Notes under the pieces: model-generated
The model's input: only the letters and a program-made list of their open reading frames with translations
Databases searched by the model: none
Told to the model about the DNA's origin: nothing
Origin: AC-43 sp963728855
GTDB lineage: Bacteria > Actinomycetota > Actinomycetes > Mycobacteriales > Micromonosporaceae
Assembly (NCBI GenBank): GCA_963728855.1
Contig: CAVSLN010000007.1
Span: 1,501,938-1,565,937, forward strand
Direction of reading: 5' to 3'
DNA length: 64,000 nucleotides
Shown here: piece by piece, positions 8,199 to 17,230 of the stretch
Position numbering within the stretch: the first letter of the stretch is position 1
Layout of the letters: every line of letters begins with the position of its first letter
Made by a program: the position numbers and the translations under genes

Positions 8199-11100
8199 TT
8201 AGGCCGACAGGTCCTGCGGAAGGAGCACGGTGAGATCCTCGGTGGTCGGTGCCGACATGACCGCGATCCGGCCGGCCTGCCGGGTCATCATCGCGTCCAG
8301 CACCTGGCGGGCGTACCTGCCGTTGCCGAAGTCACGGCCCCGTTGGACGACGGAGAAGTGCCGGTGCAGCGCGGCCTGGGTGCGCGGCGGGCAGGTACAG
8401 CCGGCCGACTCGGCCTGCTGCCGCACGATGGTGACCAGGTCGTCGGGGCTGTAGTTGTCGAACTCGACGCGTACCGAGAACCGCGAGTCCAGCCCCGGGT
8501 TGGCGGCGAGGAAGTCAGCCATCTCCGTGGTGTACCCGGCGGCGATGACGACCACCTCGTCACGGTGGTCCTCCATCAGCTTGACCAGGGTGTCGATCGC
8601 CTCCCGGCCGAAGTCGTTGCCACCGACCCGGCTCAGCGTGTACGCCTCGTCGATGAACAGGACCCCGCCGCGGGCCCGGTCGAAGGCTTCCCTGGTGCGT
8701 TTGGCGGTCTGGCCGATGTACTCCGCCACGACGTCGCCGCGGCTGACCTCGACGAGCTGGCCCGAGGAGAGCACACCGAGTGCGGCGAGCACCTGTCCGT
8801 AGAGCCGGGCGACCGTTGTCTTTCCGGTACCCGGTGCACCGGAGAAGATCAGGTGCCGGGAAATCGACCGTACCGGCAACCCGGCGTCCTCGCGGCGTTT
8901 GGCCGTCGCGAGGAGGTTCACCACGTTTGCCACCTCGCGCTTGACCGACGCGAGACCCACCATGCTGTCGAGTCTCGCCATGCAGCTCGATCCAGGTTGG
9001 CCGCGGGCGCTCTGACCGGAGCGGCAGCCGCGCCCATCCCTGGTCCGAGGTCCTCGGGCAGCAGCCGGGTCAGGTCCTGCGGTGACGCGTCGGGCGCGGC
9101 GGCAAGCCGCTGTGCCTGCCGGTCCACCATCTCCTCGAACACCTTGCGGGCGGCCCGCGCGTTGCCGAAGTCCTCGTTGCGCGGCATTCTCGTCGAAGTA
9201 GTGCTGGATCGCGCCGTGGGTGCCGTACTCAAGCGTGTACTGGTGGGTACGGCAGAACTGCTCGACGATGGTCACCAGCTCGTCGGTCTCGTAGTTCTCG
9301 AACTCCACCGTGCGCGTGAACCGTGACGCCAGGCCCGGGTTGGCTCTGCAGGAACCTGCGCATCTCATGGGAGTAGCCGGCGGCGATCACCACGATCTGG
9401 TCGCGGTGGTCCTCCATCAGCTTGACGAGCGCGTCGATCGCCTCCCGGCCGAAGTCGGCACCCGTGCCACCGGTCTCCGCGGCCAGCGTGTACGCCTCGT
9501 CGATGAACAGCAGCCCGCCGATCGCGTCGGCGAACTTCTCGCTCGTCTTGATGGCGGTCGCACCGACGTACTGGGCGACGAGGTCGGCGCGGGCCACCTC
9601 GACCACGTGCCCCTTCGGCAGGGTACCCAGCGCGGCGAGGATCCGGCCGTACAGGCGCGCCACGGTGGTCTTTCCGGTGCCTGGCGGCCCGGCGAAGACC
9701 AGATGCCGGCTCATCGGCGGACCGGGCAGCCCCACCGCCGCCCGGCGCTTGGCCAGCTGCTGGAGGCTGACCAGCGTGGCCACCTCCCGCTTCACCGACG
9801 CCAGGCCGACCAGTCCGTCCAGCTCCCCCAGCAGGTCCTCGATGGACTCCACCGCGACCGGGGGCTCGACCGTGCTGACGGCGCGCTTGGCCGGCACCCG
9901 GTGCGCCGGGGCCGGCACCCCGTAGTCGTCCGCCGAGCCGTTGTCCTCGCTGACCAGATCCTCCACGGTCAGCCGCGGCCCCGGCGTACGCTGCCGCAGC
10001 CCCGTCCCGCCGTTGTCCCGGACGTCGCATCCCCGTACGGCGATGGGTTGGTCGCTCTCGACCGCCACGCCGTCACCGCTGTTGCCGGCGATCTCGCAAC
10101 TGCTCAACGTGCCACGGGACCCGGCCGCGAACCGTACCCCGTCGCCGCCGCAGTCGCGCACGGTGGTGGTGGTGAGCGTGGCCTCGCCGGACTTCTCCAC
10201 GGTCACGCCGCCGGTACGGGCATCGCACACCACACAGTCACGCAGCAGGCAGCGCCCCGACTCGCCGATGAGGACGCCGACGTCGTCGCTGCCGCTGATC
10301 CGGCAGTCGTACAGCTCCGGGCTGCCCCCGTCGAGGCTACGCAGCGCGGCGAACCGGGAGTCGGTGATCTCACACTCCTCGAACCGGCCGCGCCCGTTGT
10401 CCGCCACCACCACACCGTGCCCCCGGCAGTCGGTCAGCACGAGCCGGCGGAACAGCGGGTTGGCTCCCGACGCGATGCGTACCCCGTGCTGGCGGGCCGC
10501 GGCGACCTCGACATCGTCGAAAGTACCCGTCGATGCCTCCGTCACCAGCATGCCGACGTCGGCGCACTCCCGCAGGGTCATCCTGCTGACCGTGGGGTCG
10601 CTGCCGCCACCGACCCACAGTCCGGCACCCGCGACATCGGTGACCTGGCACCCCTCGAACGTGCCCCGGGACCGGCCCACCATCCGGATCGCGTGGCCGC
10701 GGGTACGGGTGAACGTCGTCTTCGACACCCACGGGTCGGCTCCGTCGGCGACCAGCAGCCCGTCGCCGGCGGTCTCGGAGATCTCGCAACCCTCCAGCCT
10801 GGCCTGGCCGGTGCCGGCCACATACACACCGATGTCCGAGGTGTGATGCACCTTCGTGCCCACCAGCCGGGTGGTGGCCTGCTTCTCCAGCGCCACCGCC
10901 GGACCACCGGTCTTGGAGATGTCGCAACCCTGCCACCGTGCCGCGGGCGCCCTCGGTGCCGCAGACTCCGTTGCCCTGCGCCTCGCTGATCGTGCAGTCC
11001 CGCAGCACCACGTCGGCCCCGGAGTGCAGGACCACCCCGGAGGTACCGACCCGCTCGATACGGCAGCGTTCGATGGTACCGGCGGCGTCGTCCGCCGCGA

Positions 11101-11518
11101 CCACACCGGCGCCGACCGCGTTGCCCAGCTGGCAGTCGTTCATCACGACCGATGCACCGGTACGCACGAACATCGCCGCCGGTGACTCGGCCCGCACCTC
11201 GCAGTCCTCCAGCCGCAGCCGTCCCATGGCCACATCGACCGCGGCCCGGCTGTCGTCCCGGTGCCGCAGCACCAGCCCCGCCAGCGTCGCCGTCTCGGTG
11301 CCCATCAGCACGCCGACATCGCCGCTGGTCGCGACGACCACGGTGCCACGCCCATCCCGCGCGGTGACCGTGACCGGTACCGACAGGTGCAGCGCATCGT
11401 CGTACTCGCCCGGAAGCACATTGATGATCGCTCCGCTCTCGGCCGCCTGGAGCGCATCGGAGATCCTCCGGTGGCAGCCCGGTTCCGTCGGCGACACGGT
11501 GTGTACCCGCCGGTTCAT
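8199..11518 (-). CDS. Beta-helix / double AAA+ (CbxX/CfxQ, EccA-like) protein, frameshifted
   Basis: ATG at 11518 overlaps the YbaB-like gene stop (ATGA). About 530 residues of right-handed beta-helix repeats (NosD/pectate-lyase style, with recurring GxGVxV and LxxCxI turns) come first. Two near-duplicate AAA+ domains of the CbxX/CfxQ type follow. Each has Walker A GxPGTGKTTVARLYG (about 9680 and 8830) and Walker B LFIDEAYTL. The frame changes near 10945, 9350, 9187 and 8985. At each place the protein resumes seamlessly in another frame, consistent with single extra bases (probably two at 8985). The corrected protein is about 1,104 aa. EccA ATPases of mycobacterial ESX systems use the same AAA+ family, but with a TPR domain in front rather than a beta-helix. 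A role in substrate or chaperone remodelling is inferred. Confidence 0.75.
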
Positions 11519-12090
11519 CGGCCGGTCTCCCCGTCAGCCCGCGCGCCGGCCGCCCGGTCCCCCGTCGGTGCCTGGTCGCCCGACAGGCTGCCGTCCTCGG
11601 CGGCTTTGGTCATCGCGTCGACGAAGGCGTCGTAGTCGGCGACGTCGACGACGTCGACGTTGCCCACCGGCGGGCTGCCGAGCAGCTCCATGAGCGGCTT
11701 CGGCAGGGTCAGCACCTCGTTGATCGATTCGGACCAGTCGTACCGCCCGTTCACCAGGTCGTCGATGTCGGCGCCCGGCGGCAGCGAGTCGCCCATGGAC
11801 TCCCAGAACTGCGTCTGCGCGTCGTGCCTGGCCTCTCGGACCGTCTGTACGACGAGCCTGCCCAGATCCTCCGGCGACATGTTGCGGTAACTCTGGCCGT
11901 GGAACGTCAGATCGACAAGCTCACCCCGGGCGTCCACGGTCGCCGAGACCTGACGACGCTTGGAACGGACCGTCGCGGTGATCTCATTCAGGTTCTGCTG
12001 CTGTCGCATCAGCTCGTCGCGCTGCTTCTGCACCGCGGCCATCGCCTCGCTGAGCATCGACTCGAACCCCGATGGCATCGCACCTCCCAC
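11515..12090 (-). CDS. YbaB/EbfC-like ESX-associated protein
   Basis: A 191-residue protein. The first 100 residues have the YbaB/EbfC pattern: a long helix (SEAMAAVQKQRDELMRQQQN), then a beta segment with SATVDARGELVDLTF. This is followed by MSPEDLGRLVVQTVREA. A charged C-terminal extension carries VDVVDVADYDAFVDAM. YbaB-like proteins are common in actinobacterial ESX loci, EspL-type proteins being an example, and may act as DNA-binding or substrate-stabilising factors. The start has TGGGAGGTGCG upstream. The stop overlaps the next ATG by 4 bases, so the two are probably translationally coupled. Confidence 0.8.
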   Translation of the reverse strand: MGGAMPSGFESMLSEAMAAVQKQRDELMRQQQNLNEITATVRSKRRQVSATVDARGELVDLTFHGQSYRNMSPEDLGRLVVQTVREARHDAQTQFWESMGDSLPPGADIDDLVNGRYDWSESINEVLTLPKPLMELLGSPPVGNVDVVDVADYDAFVDAMTKAAEDGSLSGDQAPTGDRAAGARADGETGR

Positions 12091-12172
12091 TTTCCACCCG
12101 CCACCCGGCGGGTGCTCGACAGTGATCCCGGCCTTCGTCGCCCGGCGCAGGCCGGCGGCGTCCGGTGGGTGG

Positions 12173-14260
12173 TCATGTGGCGGGTCGCCCCAGCCCGGCC
12201 GCCGCCCCGCCGGGGTCCTCCCACGCCTGGCCGTCCTCGATCAGGTTCGGCTGCCCCAGCGGCCCGGCCGCGCCGCCGGAGACGCCGGCCATCCCGCCCA
12301 TCCCGGCCATCCCGGCCGAGCCCGCGAAGTAGGGCGTCGCGGCGGCGCCGGGCGGTCCACCGGGGTGCTCACTTCCCGAACCGGCGCCGTACCCGGGGCT
12401 CGCGGCGTACGGGTTGGCCACGGCGGTACCCGCCGGTGCGCCGCCGGTGAGGGTGGTGTTGGGGTCGCTGGCGCTTCCGGTTTGGTAATACTGCGACGTC
12501 GGCGAGTACGGCGAAGCCGACGAGTACGGCGTCCCCGATGCCGTCGCCGGTTCGAGGCCCACCCCGGAGTCGACCCGTTCCGGGATCCGCGGACTGGAGA
12601 TCGCGTCGGCACCCCGCTTGAGGTCGACCTGCGTGTCCATCAACGCGATGTCCGGTTTACCGTCGCCGTCGACGTCGATGCCCAGGATGCCGTCGAGGCT
12701 GGTGGCCTTCGGTGCCCACTTGAGGATCTCGCCGTTCATCCCGATGTCTGGCTTGCAGTCGCCGTTCACGTCGACGCCTTTGAGGCCGTGGTAGGTCGTC
12801 AGCGGCGCCCACGATGTGGGTTTGCCGTCCATGCCGATGTCGGGCTTGCCGTCGTGGTTGATGTCCAGGCCGCGGATGCCGTGGTAGCTGGTGATGTGCT
12901 TGGCGTCCGGCAGGACCTGGCCGCTGATGGCGATGTCGGGCTTGTGGTCGCCGTTGATGTCGATGCCCAGCGTGCCGTCCACGCCTTTGGCGATGTGGGC
13001 CCACTTCAGGACCTCGCCGTCCGGTCCGATGTCGGGCTTGCAGTCGCCGTCCACGTCGAGACCGGTGACGCCGTGGTAGGTCACCCGTTTGTAGCCCGGT
13101 AGCGGCTTGCCGTCCAGACCGATGTCGGGCTTGCCGTCATGGTCCACATCGACACCCGTGAGGCCACCCTTGGACACGATCGGGGTGCCGGGGAGGATAC
13201 GGCTGTCCTTCGGGTTCGGGCTGGCGCCGCCGTACGGCGAGCCGCCGGGCCCGTACGGGATGGCGGCGGGGGTACCGTGCGGCGCCGCGCCACCAACCGG
13301 TTTGCCGTCCGTCGGCGACGAGCCCGGTCCGCCCTTGTCGAGTTTGCCGTCCGTCGGCGACGAGCCCGGTCCGCCCTTGTCGAGCGCGGGGCTGTCGGCT
13401 GGTGTGCCACTCTTCAGGTCGCTCGCGGGCATCGTGCTCTTGCCGGGCCCTTTACCACCGCTGTCGGGGGAGGATGAGCCGGTTCCCGGGCCGCCGGCGG
13501 GTGCGCCTGCCTTGGTACCGGTGCCGTCCTTCTTCGAGCCGTCGGGGCTACCGGTGTCGTCCTTCGGCTGCTTGTCCCCGCCGGCGTTGTCGGGCCCGCC
13601 GCCCTTGCCGCCATCGGTGCCCCCGCCACCATCGGTGTGTTTGCCGCCGTCGTTCTCCTTGCCGGGGTCTTTCTTGCCGCCGTCGTTCCCCTTGCCGCCG
13701 TCGTTCCCCTTGCCGGGGTCTTTCTTGCCGCCGTCGTTCTCCTTGTCGTCTTTACCGCCGAGCATCTTCGGAACCGTGATCTCTATGAGCGCACCGGTCA
13801 CCCGGGTGTACTCGTTGGCGAGATCGGTGAGAATGCCCTGCCCGCCCGAGTTCCATCCCGGGTAGTCCGGAGTGGCGCCTTTGTTGAGGTCGCCCTTCAC
13901 CGTCTGGTTCGCGTTGGTCAGGTAGGGCCCAATAGCCTTCTGCGCTTTGTCGAGGGCGTCCGCGGCGTTCTTCAGCTCCTTCTGGTAATCCTTCAGCTTC
14001 CCGGCCGACGAATGCATGTCGGTCTCCACCGCAGCTATGTACGCGTTGAACGCCTGCGCCGCGTCCCCTTTCCACGGGCCGCCGTTGTCAACGAGATACG
14101 TACGTTCCTTGTCGATCTTGTCGGGGATGTCGTCCAGCGCCTTGTATAGAGCGTCGAAAGCGTCACCCGCGTCGGTCAGCGTCTTCGGCACGCCGGCCAT
14201 GATTGCCTTGTACGCGGCGTTCAGACCTTCGAGACCTTGGAGGTATTCTGGATCCGCCAT
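12173..14260 (-). CDS. WXG-domain protein with six calcium-loop repeats (T7SS substrate)
   Basis: A 695-residue protein. Residues 1-165 form a WXG/ESAT-6-like helical domain with a true W-x-G turn (GGPWKGDAAQAF). A Gly/Lys/Asp/Pro-rich linker follows (about 180-350). Residues 365-545 hold six repeats of the form G-[LVI]-D-[VI]-[DN]-x-D-x-KPDI, for example GLDVDGDCKPDIGPDG. These look like EF-hand/FG-GAP-type calcium loops. The tail ends LIEDGQAWEDPGG...LGRPAT, related to the tails of the next two WXG fusions. Calcium-assisted folding outside the cell is inferred by analogy with RTX and thrombospondin-type loops. No enzymatic domain is recognisable. Confidence 0.8.
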   Translation of the reverse strand: MADPEYLQGLEGLNAAYKAIMAGVPKTLTDAGDAFDALYKALDDIPDKIDKERTYLVDNGGPWKGDAAQAFNAYIAAVETDMHSSAGKLKDYQKELKNAADALDKAQKAIGPYLTNANQTVKGDLNKGATPDYPGWNSGGQGILTDLANEYTRVTGALIEITVPKMLGGKDDKENDGGKKDPGKGNDGGKGNDGGKKDPGKENDGGKHTDGGGGTDGGKGGGPDNAGGDKQPKDDTGSPDGSKKDGTGTKAGAPAGGPGTGSSSPDSGGKGPGKSTMPASDLKSGTPADSPALDKGGPGSSPTDGKLDKGGPGSSPTDGKPVGGAAPHGTPAAIPYGPGGSPYGGASPNPKDSRILPGTPIVSKGGLTGVDVDHDGKPDIGLDGKPLPGYKRVTYHGVTGLDVDGDCKPDIGPDGEVLKWAHIAKGVDGTLGIDINGDHKPDIAISGQVLPDAKHITSYHGIRGLDINHDGKPDIGMDGKPTSWAPLTTYHGLKGVDVNGDCKPDIGMNGEILKWAPKATSLDGILGIDVDGDGKPDIALMDTQVDLKRGADAISSPRIPERVDSGVGLEPATASGTPYSSASPYSPTSQYYQTGSASDPNTTLTGGAPAGTAVANPYAASPGYGAGSGSEHPGGPPGAAATPYFAGSAGMAGMGGMAGVSGGAAGPLGQPNLIEDGQAWEDPGGAAAGLGRPAT

Positions 14261-14351
14261 CCTCGACCTTCCTCAACTTGCATCAGCGGACCGACCCGGT
14301 GCCCGCGTTTCCACCCGGCTGTCCGGACCGCACCCGGGTCGCCCCGCGTAC

Positions 14352-14657
14352 CTACTTGGTGGGCACCCCGTCGGCTTCCCATTGGTTCGTGTCTTCGGTG
14401 TTGTCGATACCGTCGGCGTTCTTGTCCATCTTGGTCTTGATGCTGTCCAGTTCGGTACCGAAGGAGTTGGCGAGCGTCTTCGCCTCTCCTTTCCGCGTGT
14501 TGACCGTGTTCTTCAGCGTGGTGGCTTCCGTGAAGTCGCCCGGCTTCACATCGATCTTGTCGAGCCCGCTCACCGGCGTCTTGAGGGTGTCTTTCAGGCC
14601 ACCGATGGTCTTGCCGCTTTTCGAGATGTCTTCCGCTGGAGCCGAGGTGTCGCCCAT
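14352..14657 (-). CDS. Small WXG100-like protein
   Basis: A 101-residue acidic helical protein (MGDTSAPAEDISKSGKTIGG) with a heptad-rich centre (LKNTVNTRKGEAKTLANSFG) and no signal peptide. It lacks a clear W-x-G. It sits between two large WXG fusions, with a 56-bp gap upstream and a 91-bp gap downstream, and is most simply read as the small partner of one of them. Size and helix pattern fit the WXG100 superfamily, but the assignment is structural rather than motif-based. Confidence 0.7.
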   Translation of the reverse strand: MGDTSAPAEDISKSGKTIGGLKDTLKTPVSGLDKIDVKPGDFTEATTLKNTVNTRKGEAKTLANSFGTELDSIKTKMDKNADGIDNTEDTNQWEADGVPTK

Positions 14658-14713
14658 GAGATCCGTCCTTGTCGCCTAGATGCCGTACCTGGATGGGGTG
14701 TTGCTTGTGCGCT

Positions 14714-17230
14714 TTACCTCCGCGATCCGCGCTGTGGTGCTCCGGCCGGTGGCCGGGTCGACCGTGGGCCGCCTCGCGGCGCGGGCGCCTTGACCGGCGC
14801 CTCCTCCTCCCAGGCGGAGTCGGGCAGGTCTTCGTCCTCCTCGCGGCTGCCTGGCCTGCCCAGCGTCGCGACCGGTACCCGCGCGTCGTCGCCGGTCCAG
14901 ACGTCGTCCTCTTCCTGCAGCCAGGTCTCGCGTTCGTTCTTCTGCTGGCCGCCCAGCATCGGCGGCATCATGGGCGGCATCATCGGGCCGCCCATGCCGC
15001 GCCCCGCCGTCAGGGCATCGCCGCCAGTGATGCTGGGCGCCGGGCCCGGGGGCGCGGTCGCCACCAGGCCGCCCCCCGCCCCGCCGGCCACCGGCTGGCC
15101 GGGGAACCCGGGACCCATGGTCACCTGGTCACCGGCCCGCAGCTCGGGTACGGAGACGGAGCCGTGGTCGATGCCGGGCAGCGGGTTTCCGCGCAGGTCC
15201 AGGTCGGGTATCCCGTCGCCGTTGATGTCGAAGCCGGTCGTACCGTCGGGCGTGGTGACCAGGTTGGAGCCCGCTGGGCCGGTGCCGCCGGGCAGCGCGT
15301 GGCCGCCGAAGTCGACGTCGGGGATACCGTCGCCGTTGAGATCGAGACCCCGGACCCCGTCGTGCGTCACCACGCGGGTACCCGGCGGCAGGTCCCCGCC
15401 CGACAACGGGTCGCCGTTGCTGTCGATGTCCGGGTGCCGGTTGTGGGTGATGTCGAAGCCGGTCGTACCGTCGGGCCCGGTGGACAGCTGCGAGCCCGGT
15501 GGTGCGGCACCGCCGGGCAGCGCGTGGCCGGCGAAGTCGACATCGGGGATACCGTCGCCGTTGAGATCCAGGCCCCGGACCCCGTCCGGCCCGGTCACCA
15601 CGCGGGTACCCGGCGGCAGGTCCCCGTCGGGCAGCACGTTGCCGTTGAGGCCGAGGTCGGGCTTACCGTTACCGGTGACGTCGTAGCCCAGGCCGTTCGG
15701 TCCCTTGGCCAGCTGGGCACCCGGTGCCGGGCCGCCGGGCAGGCCCTGGCCGTTGAGGTTGACGTCGGGTACGCCGTCGTTGGTCACGTCGACGCCGCTG
15801 CCGCGCCCGTTCGACCCGGGTATCAGCTCGGCGTTCGGCAGGTCCCCGCCCGGCAGCGGGCGGCCGTCCAGGCCGATGTCGGGGATCCCGTTGCCGGTGA
15901 GGTCGTAGCCCGGCGTACCGTCCGGTCCGACGACCAGCTTGCCCGGCGCCGGCTGCTCGGGGACCGGAGGCGGCGCGAGGGCGCCGGGGGCGAGCAGACC
16001 CGGCGACAGGCCGCCACCGGGCAGGCCACCGCCGCCGGGCAGGCCACCGCCGCCGGGCAGACCGCCGCCGCCGGGCAGACCGCCGCCGCCGGGCAGACCG
16101 CCACCGGGCAGACCGCCACCCGATCCGGGTGCCGACAGGTCACCGCCCGGCCCACCAGACGGCAGGCCGCCACCCGGCACATCCCCACCGGGCGGCGTTG
16201 GCGGGCCTTTCAACCCACCCGGACCCGAACCCCCGGAAAACGGCGGCGGCTGGTCATTCGACAGATCCGGCGCCTGCGGACCGAACTTGTTCGGGTCATT
16301 GGGGTAAGGGTCCATGTAGTCCGGGACACCGTCGCCGTCGGAGTCCTTCTCCGGCTCGGGGGGCTGCGGACCCTTTTTCGTCGGGTCGTTGGGGTACGGG
16401 TCCGCGTAGTCCGGGACACCGTCGCCGTCGGAGTCCTGCGGGTTGTTCGGGTCGTACGGTTTGGGGGCGTTCTTGTTGTTGTTCGGAAATTGCGGCGGCG
16501 GCGCCGCCGGCATCAGCATGGGGACAGCGTTGGTGTAGGTGGTGCTCAGGTCGTTCATGGTCGTCCCGACGGACCCGACGTTGTTCGTCCAGATCTTCCC
16601 GAACTCACCGCTGTAGTAGTCTCGCCTCTCCCCGAAATGTGTCAGCTCGTCGTTGTACCGTTGCTGGTTGTATGAACTGTTGTCGTAGTAGTAGTCACCG
16701 TAGCTATAGCTCGTGTTGTCGTACCAGTACGGGTCCTGCGGATTGTCGAGCCGGTGGGCGAGTTCCCCGAGCTTCTCGCCCTTCGCCTGGTTTATCAAGT
16801 CCCAATACCTGTTCCAGGCCGCGTTGTAGTTGGTGTTGTGTACGCCGATCGCCTTGCCGTGTTCGTCGCCGATCTTCTTGGCCGCGCCGGCCCACCCCCA
16901 TTTCTGCGCAAACGCCATGTCCAGGTTCTGGGCCGCGTCAAAGAAGTACGCCGTGAGCGTCGAAAAAACGTCGTGGAACGCGTCGGCGGCCGGTCCGGTC
17001 CAGTTGTCCTTATACGTGCCCATTTCGAGAGCCATGGACACATGGGTGGTCAGGAGCTTGTCGGCGGCCCGGCTGAAGTTGCCCGCCGCGTTGGTCGCGT
17101 TCTGCGGGTTCGAGTCTCCGCCGTTGTCTCCGGACTCCTTGCCCAGGAGTTTGGCGTTGTTGTTGAAATAGTTGTTGAGGCCGTCCCAGTAGTCATCGAC
17201 CATTTTTTGCAGGTCGTCCAGGTAGCTCAC
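14714..17230 (-). CDS. WXG-domain protein with calcium-binding repeat arrays (T7SS substrate)
   Basis: An 838-residue protein. The N-terminal 200 residues are helical with a W-x-G turn (DNWTGPAADAFHDVF), followed by a Tyr-rich patch (YWYDNTSYSYGDYYYDN). At about 265-307 are two thrombospondin-type-3-like loops, DSDGDGVPDYxDPYPNDP. A Gly/Pro-rich hinge comes next. Residues 437-685 hold seven repeats of the form G-x-D-[LVI]-[NT]-x-[DN]-G-x-PD, for example GLDLNGDGIPDVDFAG. The C-terminus carries ERETWLQEEDDVWTGDD. The start overlaps the stop of the upstream 445-aa WXG fusion (ATGA). It is probably secreted by the ESX machine and folded by external calcium, both inferred. No catalytic domain is seen. 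Confidence 0.8.
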   Translation of the reverse strand: MSYLDDLQKMVDDYWDGLNNYFNNNAKLLGKESGDNGGDSNPQNATNAAGNFSRAADKLLTTHVSMALEMGTYKDNWTGPAADAFHDVFSTLTAYFFDAAQNLDMAFAQKWGWAGAAKKIGDEHGKAIGVHNTNYNAAWNRYWDLINQAKGEKLGELAHRLDNPQDPYWYDNTSYSYGDYYYDNSSYNQQRYNDELTHFGERRDYYSGEFGKIWTNNVGSVGTTMNDLSTTYTNAVPMLMPAAPPPQFPNNNKNAPKPYDPNNPQDSDGDGVPDYADPYPNDPTKKGPQPPEPEKDSDGDGVPDYMDPYPNDPNKFGPQAPDLSNDQPPPFSGGSGPGGLKGPPTPPGGDVPGGGLPSGGPGGDLSAPGSGGGLPGGGLPGGGGLPGGGGLPGGGGLPGGGGLPGGGLSPGLLAPGALAPPPVPEQPAPGKLVVGPDGTPGYDLTGNGIPDIGLDGRPLPGGDLPNAELIPGSNGRGSGVDVTNDGVPDVNLNGQGLPGGPAPGAQLAKGPNGLGYDVTGNGKPDLGLNGNVLPDGDLPPGTRVVTGPDGVRGLDLNGDGIPDVDFAGHALPGGAAPPGSQLSTGPDGTTGFDITHNRHPDIDSNGDPLSGGDLPPGTRVVTHDGVRGLDLNGDGIPDVDFGGHALPGGTGPAGSNLVTTPDGTTGFDINGDGIPDLDLRGNPLPGIDHGSVSVPELRAGDQVTMGPGFPGQPVAGGAGGGLVATAPPGPAPSITGGDALTAGRGMGGPMMPPMMPPMLGGQQKNERETWLQEEDDVWTGDDARVPVATLGRPGSREEDEDLPDSAWEEEAPVKAPAPRGGPRSTRPPAGAPQRGSRR

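Noticed and set aside
9310..10989. Long plus-strand frame over the AAA+ gene, and similar long frames opposite the other minus-strand genes
   Set aside because: Arg/Gly/Pro-rich shadow frames expected opposite high-GC coding sequence; no family-like sequence or ribosome site.
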